NCBI GenBank assembly: GCA_937957685.1 | Contig: CALGAO010000007.1 | Location: forward strand, 1-64,000 | DNA length: 64,000 bases | Origin: an uncultured Paenibacillaceae bacterium | GTDB taxonomy: Bacteria > Bacillota > Bacilli > Paenibacillales > DA-C8 | Direction: 5' to 3' | Shown here: positions 17,558 to 24,857 of the stretch, piece by piece | Position numbering within the stretch: position 1 is the stretch's first letter | Layout of the letters: each line of letters begins with the position of its first letter | Position numbers and translations under genes: made by a program | Notes under the pieces: model-generated | The model's input: the letters and a program-made list of their open reading frames with translations, nothing else | What the model was told of the DNA's origin: nothing | Databases searched by the model: none

Positions 17558-18031
17558 ATGTCGAAACATTTTACCGATCAACAGATGCTGGAGATCATGG
17601 CGAAGAACGGCTGGCGCATCACCGACCAGAGACGGACGCTTGCCCAGCTGTTTGCCGAGAGCGATGCGTACTTGACGCCGAAGGATGTCTATGAACATAT
17701 GAGAACGAAGTATCCCGGCGTCAGCTTTGATACGGTCTATCGCAACCTGCGCATGTTATCGGAGATGGGCGTGCTGGAGCAGTTTTACTTCCTCGACGGC
17801 GGACTCAAGTTCCGCGGAGGCTGCCTGACGAGCCATCATCACCACCTGATCTGCACGAACTGCGAGAAGACGCTGTCCTTTGAATATTGCCCGATGGATC
17901 AATCGATCAAGCTTCCTGAAGATTTCAGGATCCTGAATCACCGTTTCGAGATCTATGGACTGTGCAAGGATTGTCAGAACGAAACGCATGAGCAGGAGGT
18001 TTCCCGGAAGGGAGCGCACCCCGGCACCTGA
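17558..18031 (+). CDS. Fur-family regulator, Zur-like
   Basis: 157 residues: a winged-helix DNA-binding half (ITDQRRTLAQLF, FDTVYRNLRML) and a dimerisation half with the metal-binding run SHHHHLICTNC and a second CxxC (CKDC). The CxxC pair is the structural zinc site of Fur, Zur and PerR. The FRGGCLTSHHHH layout looks most like zinc regulators of Bacillales, but Fur proper cannot be excluded. ATG with AGGGG eight bases upstream. It stands alone between the transglutaminase and yqeG. No zinc transporter is next to it. Confidence 0.85.
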   Translation: MSKHFTDQQMLEIMAKNGWRITDQRRTLAQLFAESDAYLTPKDVYEHMRTKYPGVSFDTVYRNLRMLSEMGVLEQFYFLDGGLKFRGGCLTSHHHHLICTNCEKTLSFEYCPMDQSIKLPEDFRILNHRFEIYGLCKDCQNETHEQEVSRKGAHPGT

Positions 18032-18098
18032 TGCCCGGTTGCCCGCAGCCGCCCGCGCCAATGATCAGCGATCATGGTTCGGGCGGTTGTCCTGTCTT

Positions 18099-18128
18099 TT
18101 GCCTAGCAGATGAAGGATATGGTATAGT
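18099..18128 (+). promoter_or_regulatory. Promoter of the yqeG-yqeH operon
   Basis: TTGCCT (18099-18104), an 18-base spacer and TATAGT (18123-18128), preceded by TGG as an extended -10. About 30 bases before the yqeG start. Directly upstream, 18048-18090 forms an imperfect hairpin without a T tract. Confidence 0.6.
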
Positions 18129-18160
18129 TTGAACATGAGGAGCCTTGGAGGTTATACAGA

Positions 18161-18661
18161 TTGCTGGAGAAGTTTATACCGAACCTGAAAGTTGATTCGA
18201 TCTACGAGATCGATCTCGAAGCCCTGCGCCGTCAAGGCATCCACGGCATCATCACCGACCTGGACAACACGCTGGTAGGCGCTCGCGAGCCGGATGCGAC
18301 ACCCGAGCTGCTTCAGTGGCTGGACAAGCTGGACAAGCATGGCTATCGCGTGGTGATCGTATCCAACAACAACCTGCCGCGCGTGGAGCGCTTCGCGAAG
18401 CCGCTTGGCATGCCGTTCATTCATGCGGCGAGGAAGCCGGGAAGCAAGGCCTTCCGCAAGGCGCTGGAGCTGCTGAAGCTGCCGCGTGACCAGGTGGCGG
18501 TGATCGGCGATCAGCTCATGACGGATGTGCTTGGCGGCAATCGCATGGGACTCTACACGATCCTGGTGAATCCGGTAGCTCCGAACGACGAGGGTCTGGG
18601 CACCCGGATCAACCGGCGATTGGAGAAGCTGCTTCGCCTTGTCATGAAGCAGCGGCCATAA
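18161..18661 (+). CDS. yqeG: YqeG-family HAD phosphatase
   Basis: 166 residues of the HAD IIIA type. The nucleophile motif DLDNTLVG (Asp33, Asp35), the second motif VSNNN, Lys in RKPG and the acidic motif GDQLMTDVLGGN are all present. The family acts on small phosphorylated compounds; the cellular substrate is unknown. TTG start with GGAGG nine bases upstream. It is the first gene of the conserved yqeG-yqeH-aroE run. Confidence 0.92.
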   Translation: MLEKFIPNLKVDSIYEIDLEALRRQGIHGIITDLDNTLVGAREPDATPELLQWLDKLDKHGYRVVIVSNNNLPRVERFAKPLGMPFIHAARKPGSKAFRKALELLKLPRDQVAVIGDQLMTDVLGGNRMGLYTILVNPVAPNDEGLGTRINRRLEKLLRLVMKQRP

Positions 18662-18772
18662 GATGGGAAGGGACAGGCCTGCTTCGAACCGATGGGGTTG
18701 ATCGGACCTGTGATCGGACGCGTTAACGATATTGCACATCGAGGATATTGGTTGGAGGTCGATGACTTTCGA

Positions 18773-19885
18773 ATGAATAATCTGCCTACTTGCAGCGGCT
18801 GCGGGGTCAGGCTGCAAACCGAGGACTCGAACCGAGTCGGATACATACCAGCACAAGCGCTGCAGCGAACGCCGGTCGTCTGTCAGCGCTGTTTCCGCAT
18901 CAGGCATTACAATGAGGCGGCTTCCGTTACCCTGGACCAGGGGCAATTTCTGCGCATCCTGAGCGGCATCGCGGAGACGAAGGCTCTTGTGGTCCATATC
19001 GTGGATATCTTCGACTTCGAGGGCAGCGTGATCGGCGGTTTGCATCGCTTCGTCGGCGCCAATCCGGTGCTGCTCGTGGTCAACAAGCTGGATCTGCTGC
19101 CGCAGGCGCTCAACTGGAATCGCGTGAAGAACTGGGTGCAGAAGCAGGCCAAGGAGCAAGGGCTCAGGCCGATCGATGTGGTGCTGATCAGCGCCAGGAA
19201 GGGCAAGGGTATCGAACAGCTGGCAGCGGCACTGGACTACTATCGGGACGGCAAGGACATCTACATCGTCGGCGCCACCAACACGGGCAAGTCCACGCTG
19301 ATCAATCAGCTGATCAGAAGCTACAGCGATCTGGATACGGAGCTCACCGTCTCCCGCTATCCGGGAACGACGCTGGATATCGTGCGCATCCCGCTGGCGG
19401 AGGGCCAGGCAATCCTGGATACGCCGGGCATCGTCTATCCGTACCGAATGACGGAGATCGTCGATGTTCGTACGGTGAACCAGCTGCTGCCGGACAAGAC
19501 GATCAAGCCCGTCGTCTACCAGCTTGACCCGCGTCAGACCCTGTTCTTTGGTGCGCTCGCACGGATGGACTTCGTGCAGGGCGAGCATCAATCATTCACC
19601 TGCTATGTCTCGAACGCGATCAGGATCCACCGCACCAAGCTGGAGCGAGCCAACGGGCTGTACGAACAGCATCGGGGAGAGATGCTCGTTCCTCCGGAAG
19701 GCGAGGCCGCCGACAAGCTGGGGCCGCTCATGAAGCATGCGTTCAGGATACCGCCCGGTGCGAGATACGACATCTCGATCTCCGGCCTTGGCTGGATCCA
19801 GGTGAACGGAACTTCAGGCGCTTATGTGGACATTCATGCGCCGAAGGGCATCAAGGTGACGATGCGTCCTTCGCTGATGGGTTGA
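18773..19885 (+). CDS. yqeH: Ribosome biogenesis GTPase YqeH
   Basis: A 370-residue circularly permuted GTPase needed for 30S subunit assembly. A zinc finger (Cys7, Cys10, Cys37, Cys40) is followed by the GTPase motifs in permuted order: NKLD (G4), SARKGKG (G5), GATNTGKST (G1), then DTPG (G3). The C-terminal RNA-binding part is complete. Length agrees with the Bacillus subtilis protein (366). ATG at 18773 gives the expected MxxxxxCxxC start, but GGAGG is 14 bases away; a TTG at 18752, with GAGGA six bases upstream, would add seven residues. Start uncertain. Confidence 0.92.
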   Translation: MNNLPTCSGCGVRLQTEDSNRVGYIPAQALQRTPVVCQRCFRIRHYNEAASVTLDQGQFLRILSGIAETKALVVHIVDIFDFEGSVIGGLHRFVGANPVLLVVNKLDLLPQALNWNRVKNWVQKQAKEQGLRPIDVVLISARKGKGIEQLAAALDYYRDGKDIYIVGATNTGKSTLINQLIRSYSDLDTELTVSRYPGTTLDIVRIPLAEGQAILDTPGIVYPYRMTEIVDVRTVNQLLPDKTIKPVVYQLDPRQTLFFGALARMDFVQGEHQSFTCYVSNAIRIHRTKLERANGLYEQHRGEMLVPPEGEAADKLGPLMKHAFRIPPGARYDISISGLGWIQVNGTSGAYVDIHAPKGIKVTMRPSLMG

Positions 19886-20056
19886 ACATGGCGAGCGGCA
19901 CGATGCTTCGCGCAAGGGCCGAGCCGTGTCAGCGGACAGGCACAGGTTGGCAGCAGCTCCTGGAGCGTATGGAGGGAAGCTTCTTCAGGGCCTGACGCCT
20001 GTCAACATCCCAGGATATGGTCCCTGGAGAGGTCCAGGGCTGAGAGGAGAGTCAGG

Positions 20057-20917
20057 ATGAACAGATTCAGGATCGATCATGCGACGATGCGCTTCGGCGT
20101 CTTCGGCGATCCGATCGCGCATTCCAAGTCGCCGGTCATGATGAACAGGGCATTCGAGGCGACCGGGATCAACGGGATCTACATGGCCTTCCATGTGAGA
20201 CCGCATCAGCTGCAATCGGCGGTGGAGGGCATCCGGGGCCTGGGCTTTCGCGGCGTCAATGTCACGATCCCGCACAAGCAGGCAGTGATGGAATATCTCG
20301 ACGAGATTGACGAAGGGGCAAGAGTGATCGGCGCGGTCAACACGATCGTCAACAACGACGGCGTGCTCGTCGGCTACAACACCGACGGCATCGGCTATGT
20401 CCGCTCGCTCAAGGAAGAGACGGGGGTCCGTCTCGCCGGCAAGCGCATCCTGCTGATCGGTGCAGGCGGTGCGGCGCGTGGAGTCGCCTATGCGCTTGCC
20501 CAGGAAGCTCCCGAGTGCATATGGATCATCAACAGGACGGCGGATCGGGCCGTTGAGCTGGCTCGGTCGCTCAAGTCGTATGCGGATGTGCGCGGTATGG
20601 GATCAGAAGGTTTGGATGATATTAAGCATAAAGTGGATATCGTGATCAATACGACCTCGATCGGCATGCACCCGGACGTGGACGAACGTCCTGCGGATCC
20701 GACCATATTCCCGGCAGGCACGCTGTTCAGCGACCTGGTCTACAACCCCCGCATCACCCGCTGGCTGAGAGAGGCGCGTGAGCTGGGCAGCGTCGTGCAT
20801 GGCGGTCTTGGCATGTTTATCTATCAGGGCGCCTATGCGTTCGAATACTGGACAGGCATTCAGGCGCCTGTACAGGTGATGCGCGAAACGGTGGAACAGG
20901 CGCTGCAGCAGGCGTGA
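20057..20917 (+). CDS. aroE: Shikimate dehydrogenase
   Basis: Reduces 3-dehydroshikimate with NADPH in aromatic amino acid synthesis. The 286 residues carry SKSP at 23-26, NVTIPHK with catalytic Lys74, NTDG with Asp110 and the nucleotide loop GAGGAARG at 135-142. Start supported by GAGAGGAGAG; a small hairpin (CCCTGGA/TCCAGGG, 20022-20039) sits just upstream in the 170-base gap after yqeH. Position after yqeH matches Bacillus subtilis aroD (aroE). Confidence 0.96.
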   Translation: MNRFRIDHATMRFGVFGDPIAHSKSPVMMNRAFEATGINGIYMAFHVRPHQLQSAVEGIRGLGFRGVNVTIPHKQAVMEYLDEIDEGARVIGAVNTIVNNDGVLVGYNTDGIGYVRSLKEETGVRLAGKRILLIGAGGAARGVAYALAQEAPECIWIINRTADRAVELARSLKSYADVRGMGSEGLDDIKHKVDIVINTTSIGMHPDVDERPADPTIFPAGTLFSDLVYNPRITRWLREARELGSVVHGGLGMFIYQGAYAFEYWTGIQAPVQVMRETVEQALQQA

Positions 20918-21071
20918 GCGTTGAAAGATCAGCGTTACGGCAAGCGGGACAGTCGATGCGGCCGGATGAGCAAGCGCCTGCAGCGAACGTGAGCGTGGAT
21001 CAGGCGATGCCCTGACAAGCGACGGGGCGATGCGGCCGCTTGCGGAATACTTATGCAGCAGGCGTGAGCGT
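20904..21071 (+). repeat. Direct repeat of the aroE 3' end; yhbY position empty
   Basis: The 18 bases TGCAGCAGGCGTGAGCGT occur at 20904-20921, across the aroE stop codon, and again at 21054-21071. A weaker copy (CTGCAGCGAACGTGAGCGT) lies near 20979, and CGATGCGGCCG/CGATGCGGCCGC pairs are also repeated. The stretch looks like diverged duplications of the gene end. No open frame for the RNA-binding protein YhbY (YqeI), normally found here, was seen in the 272 bases before nadD. Confidence 0.7.
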
Positions 21072-21189
21072 CGGAACAGGGTTCCTTCTTATCGCCAATT
21101 GTCGGCATGTTTCCTCATGTAATGGATGATGGAGGCACACAGATGGACGGAGGATGGACGTCCGGCACAGGACAAGGGAGAGGATCACG

Positions 21190-21777
21190 ATGAAGATCGG
21201 CATCATGGGCGGCAGCTTCGATCCGATACACATCGGTCATCTGTTGGTGGCCGAGCATGCGGCGGAGGAGGCGGGATTGGATGAAGTGTGGTTCATCCCG
21301 TCGCATAACGCCCCCCACAAGGATCATAAGCCTGGCGCGTCGGACGAAGACCGATGGCGCATGGTGGAGCTGGCGATCGCCGGCAATCCGAGATTCAGGG
21401 CGGACGATTGGGAGATCAGGCAAGGCGGCGTCTCCTATTCCATCGAGACGGCCCGCATGCTGGTCGCCACCTATCCGCATGACGAATTTTACTGGCTGAT
21501 CGGCGCGGATATGGTGCAATATCTGCCTCATTGGCATCAGATCGAGCAATTGTGCGAGCTGATCGGTTTCATCGGCTTCGCAAGGCCGGGCGTGAAGCTC
21601 GATCCGGGCGAGCTTGCGCCGAAGATTCGCCAACGGGTGAAGCTCGTGGCTGTTCCGGGCTTCGAGGTGTCATCGACGGAGATCCGGGAGCGGCTCAGAA
21701 GCGGCAGGTCCGTCCGCTATCTGCTGCCGGACGCCGTATGGCATTATGTGAAAGAGAGGCGTTTGTATGAATCGTGA
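21190..21777 (+). CDS. nadD: Nicotinate-nucleotide adenylyltransferase
   Basis: Forms deamido-NAD from nicotinate mononucleotide and ATP. 195 residues with the nucleotidyltransferase motifs GGSFDPIHIGH (7-17) and VSSTEIRERL near the C-terminus. GGGAGAGG precedes the ATG at 21190. The end overlaps yqeK by 11 bases; nadD-yqeK-rsfS is a fixed trio in Bacillales and is presumably one transcript. Confidence 0.95.
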   Translation: MKIGIMGGSFDPIHIGHLLVAEHAAEEAGLDEVWFIPSHNAPHKDHKPGASDEDRWRMVELAIAGNPRFRADDWEIRQGGVSYSIETARMLVATYPHDEFYWLIGADMVQYLPHWHQIEQLCELIGFIGFARPGVKLDPGELAPKIRQRVKLVAVPGFEVSSTEIRERLRSGRSVRYLLPDAVWHYVKERRLYES

Positions 21778-22342
21778 GCAAATCGTCGCATATGTGCGCG
21801 AGCAGATGCCGGAGCGCCGCTGGGCGCATACGCTCGGCGTCGTGGAGACGTCGGTTCGTCTGGCGAAGCAATATGGCGCGGACCCGGTCAAGGCTGATCT
21901 CGCGGCATTGCTCCACGACGTGGCCAAGTATTGGCCGGCGGAGCGACAGCGGGAGCTGATCATCAAACACCAGCTTTATCCCGATATGCTGGACTATGAT
22001 GTGCAGCTGTTGCATTCGCATATCGGAGCCTATGTGGCGGAGACGCAATTCGGCATCCGGGATGAGGAGGTGCTGGATGCGATCCGATACCACACCTCAG
22101 GGCGGGAGCATATGACCCTGCTGGACAAGATCGTCTGTCTGGCTGACTACATTGAGCCGGGAAGGGACTTCCCGGGCGTGGACAGGATCCGGGAACTGGC
22201 GGAGCACAGCCTGGAGCGGGCGCTCGTGGCGGGGTTCGACTCGACCATCCAGCATCTGATCGCCCAGGGCAAGAAGATCTATCCGCTGACGATGCTGGCG
22301 CGAAACTGTCTGATCGATGAATTAAGGGGGCATGCAAACTGA
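21767..22342 (+). CDS. yqeK: HD-domain hydrolase YqeK
   Basis: 191 residues with the HD metal-site pattern: His21, HDVAKYW (His50-Asp51), and later histidines in LLHSHIGAY and RYHTSG. This family hydrolyses diadenosine tetraphosphate symmetrically to two ADP. Overlaps nadD by 11 bases and rsfS by one base, so translation is coupled. Confidence 0.93.
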   Translation: MNREQIVAYVREQMPERRWAHTLGVVETSVRLAKQYGADPVKADLAALLHDVAKYWPAERQRELIIKHQLYPDMLDYDVQLLHSHIGAYVAETQFGIRDEEVLDAIRYHTSGREHMTLLDKIVCLADYIEPGRDFPGVDRIRELAEHSLERALVAGFDSTIQHLIAQGKKIYPLTMLARNCLIDELRGHAN

Positions 22343-22692
22343 TGAGCAGATTATCCTCCAGGGAACTGATGAACAAAATCTTGGATGCGCTTGATGACAA
22401 AAAGGCGATGGATATCGTCACGCTGGACCTGAATCACATCTCGCTCGTAACGGACTACTTCATCATCTGCCACGGCAATACGGATCGTCAGGTCAAGGCG
22501 CTGGCGGACGCGGTCGTCGAATGTGCCGAGAAGGCAGGCCAGCGCGTGCGCGGCGTCGAGGGGCTGGAAACATCGCGCTGGATTCTCATCGATATCGGGG
22601 ACGTGGTCGTTCATGTGTTCCATCGCGATGACCGGGAGTATTACAATCTGGAGCGTCTGTGGGCGGACGCCAAAGTGGTTGAGCGGGTATGA
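22342..22692 (+). CDS. rsfS: Ribosomal silencing factor RsfS
   Basis: 116 residues, the usual length. The DUF143 core is clear: DDKKAMDIVTLDL, TDYFIICHG, and the final GDVVVHVFHRDDREYYNLERLW. Binds ribosomal protein L14 and keeps the subunits apart in poor growth. Start overlaps the yqeK stop (TGATG); its own stop overlaps the next start (ATGA). Confidence 0.96.
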   Translation: MSRLSSRELMNKILDALDDKKAMDIVTLDLNHISLVTDYFIICHGNTDRQVKALADAVVECAEKAGQRVRGVEGLETSRWILIDIGDVVVHVFHRDDREYYNLERLWADAKVVERV

Positions 22693-23576
22693 GTTCACCG
22701 TTGACCGCAGGCACCTTCGCGGAGCTTAAGGTGGAACGGGAGGTATCGCCGAACGGCTATTATCTGACCAACGGCACGCAGGATGTCTTGCTTCCTTACA
22801 GCGAAGTGGTCGGTGAGATCGCCGTCCAGGATCGTCTGCGCGTGTTTCTGTTCCATGATCATAAGGACCGGCTCACGGCGACGATGAAGCAGCCGCTCAT
22901 CTCCATGGGCACGATCGCCGCTTTGAAAGTGGCGGATATCAACCAAAGGATCGGCTGCTTCCTGGAGATGGGCCTGGGACGTCAGCTGCTGTTGCCGTAC
23001 ACGGAATTGCCGGAGCTGGGCAGCCTGTGGCCGCAGGTCGGCGATGAGGTGTACGTGATGCTCGCCCATGACAAGCAGGGCAGGATGATCGCGAAGCTGG
23101 CTGGCGAGAAGCAGTTCGAGAAGCTGGTCGTTCCCGCCCCGCACACCTGGCGCAATACGTGGGTCGAAGCCAGGGTATACAAGCCGCTCAAGCAGGCGAC
23201 CTTCCTGATCGTTCCGGGGGGAGTGCTCGGCTTCGGCGTGCTGGCGATGATGCACGAGGCGGAACGGACGCGTCCGGTCCGTCTGGGTGAGCTTGTTCGC
23301 GTGCGCGTCGTCTACGTGCGCGAGGATGGGCGCATCAACGTCTCGATGCGTCCGCCCAAGGAGGTCGGCAGGGAAGAAGACGCGGAGATGCTGCTTCGTT
23401 TCCTCCGGGAGCGCCCGAACGGCGCCATGCCGTACTCCGACGAGACGCCGGCGGACATCATCCTGAAGCGGTTCAACATCAGCAAGAGCGCGTTCAAGCG
23501 GGCCATCGGCAAGCTGATGAAGGAAGGTCTCGTGTACCAGGAAGGCAACTGGACATACCTGCGCAAGAAGGATTAG
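22689..23576 (+). CDS. S1 RNA-binding protein, CvfB-like
   Basis: 295 residues built of three S1/OB-like segments (~5-65, ~70-135, ~145-220) and a C-terminal winged helix (ILKRFNISKSAFKRAIGKLM). This is the CvfB/YitL architecture; Staphylococcus CvfB affects virulence gene expression through RNA. In Bacillus subtilis yitL is elsewhere, so its position behind rsfS is a lineage trait. ATGA overlap with rsfS indicates coupling. Confidence 0.85.
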   Translation: MSSPLTAGTFAELKVEREVSPNGYYLTNGTQDVLLPYSEVVGEIAVQDRLRVFLFHDHKDRLTATMKQPLISMGTIAALKVADINQRIGCFLEMGLGRQLLLPYTELPELGSLWPQVGDEVYVMLAHDKQGRMIAKLAGEKQFEKLVVPAPHTWRNTWVEARVYKPLKQATFLIVPGGVLGFGVLAMMHEAERTRPVRLGELVRVRVVYVREDGRINVSMRPPKEVGREEDAEMLLRFLRERPNGAMPYSDETPADIILKRFNISKSAFKRAIGKLMKEGLVYQEGNWTYLRKKD

Positions 23577-23614
23577 ATGGCGGTCGGCAGAAGCATCGCG
23601 AAGGAGATGGGTTC

Positions 23615-24403
23615 ATGGGAGAATCGTATCAGCAACATTTCGCTTTCCTGTACGATCGCTTGATGGATGATATGCCCTATGACAGGTGGCAGCAGTTTGT
23701 GAGGGAAGCCTGTTCCCGGTACGGGCTTGAGCCGCGGACGATCGTCGATCTCGCCTGCGGCACCGGGCGCCATGCGATCGCACTCGCCCAATCCGGCTGC
23801 CAAGTGATCGGCATCGACCTGTCCGAGCACATGCTGGCTGTGGCGCAGGAGCAGGCTGAGCAAGTCGCCCCGGCGATCCAGACATCCGGCGGGTCCGTGC
23901 GATGGCTTAAGCAGGATATGCGCGAGTGGGACATCGCCCGTCCGGTGGATGCCGTCATCTGCCTGTGCGACGGGATCAATTATCTGCTCTCGGAAGAGGA
24001 TGTGCGGGCCGTTCTGGGCAGGACGAGCGAGGGACTGAGAGAGGGCGGACTTTTCGTGTTCGATGTGCTCACCGCCCGTCAATATGAGGATTACGCTGCA
24101 GGTCAGCCCTACACGTATGACGATGAGGATCTCGCATATATCTGGTACAGCGATTGGGACGCGGAGGAGCGGATCATCACCCATGAGCTGACGATCTTCT
24201 TCAGGGAGGACGGGTCTTCGGAACGCTTCCTCCGCACCAGCGAGACGCATCGCCAGCGCGCATACGAGCTGGAGGAGCTGAAGGAGTGGCTGCGGGAGGC
24301 CGGCTTCAGCCGGATCGAAGGCTTCGCCGATTTCACCTGGAAGCCCGTAGCCGCGGATACCGGGCGAATGTTTGTGTGCGCGTTGAAGGGTTCGGAGCGC
24401 TGA
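23615..24403 (+). CDS. yqeM: Class I SAM-dependent methyltransferase YqeM
   Basis: 262 residues. SAM-binding motif I is VDLACGTGRHA (~45-54), followed by VIGIDLSEHML and the acidic motif IICLCDGINYL. The N-terminal YxxxFAFLYDRLMDDMPYDRW is typical of YqeM. Substrate unknown. It ends the nadD-yqeK-rsfS run and is followed by the leuS promoter without a visible terminator. Confidence 0.9.
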   Translation: MGESYQQHFAFLYDRLMDDMPYDRWQQFVREACSRYGLEPRTIVDLACGTGRHAIALAQSGCQVIGIDLSEHMLAVAQEQAEQVAPAIQTSGGSVRWLKQDMREWDIARPVDAVICLCDGINYLLSEEDVRAVLGRTSEGLREGGLFVFDVLTARQYEDYAAGQPYTYDDEDLAYIWYSDWDAEERIITHELTIFFREDGSSERFLRTSETHRQRAYELEELKEWLREAGFSRIEGFADFTWKPVAADTGRMFVCALKGSER

Positions 24404-24419
24404 TGGCGAGGCGCCACAC

Positions 24420-24449
24420 TTGACACAGCGTCCCGCGCAACCGTATAAT
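24420..24449 (+). promoter_or_regulatory. Consensus promoter of the leuS T-box leader
   Basis: TTGACA (24420-24425), an 18-base spacer and TATAAT (24444-24449); both hexamers are perfect. Transcription should begin near 24456. Confidence 0.85.
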
Positions 24450-24455
24450 GGCAAC

Positions 24456-24740
24456 AAGAATGGTCATTTGGCCAACAGCGTGGACGAGGAGCAGTAGGAT
24501 CAGCAGCAAGCTTTCAGAGAGTCGGTGGGTGGTGCGAACCGACAGTTGCCTGATGCGAACTCACCTCTGAGCTGACGCCCGCTTCCGATCGGAGGCGGTC
24601 GATCCGTATCCCCTGCGTTAAAGGGCAGAGTGAGTGCGAGCGAAGCACGCTCCGCACTAACTAGGGTGGTACCACGGGATCATAACCTCTCGTCCCTAGC
24701 TTTGATCTGCGATCAGCTAGAGGCGGGAGGTTTTCTGATT
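24456..24740 (+). promoter_or_regulatory. T-box riboswitch, leucine-specific
   Basis: An RNA leader that senses uncharged tRNA-Leu and controls leuS by antitermination. Seen directly: a stem I start with AGAGAGTCGG and GGTGGTGCGAACCG; a specifier region GAA-CTC-ACCTCTGAG, with the leucine codon CTC at 24560-24562; the T-box core AGGGTGGTACCACGGG at 24663-24678; and a terminator hairpin (AACCTCTCGTCCCTAGC paired with GCTAGAGGCGGGAGGTT, 24684-24732) followed by TTTTC. The T-box overlaps the antiterminator alternative. It precedes leuS by about 120 bases. Confidence 0.95.
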
Positions 24741-24857
24741 ATTGGCGCCTGCTGATGAGGCGATGATGCGGGAACGGGGTGACCGACGCCATCTTGCCCT
24801 GCAGGTCTGGGCCAGAAGCCATCACAAGCAATTGCAAGTTATCGAGGAGGTTAACCT

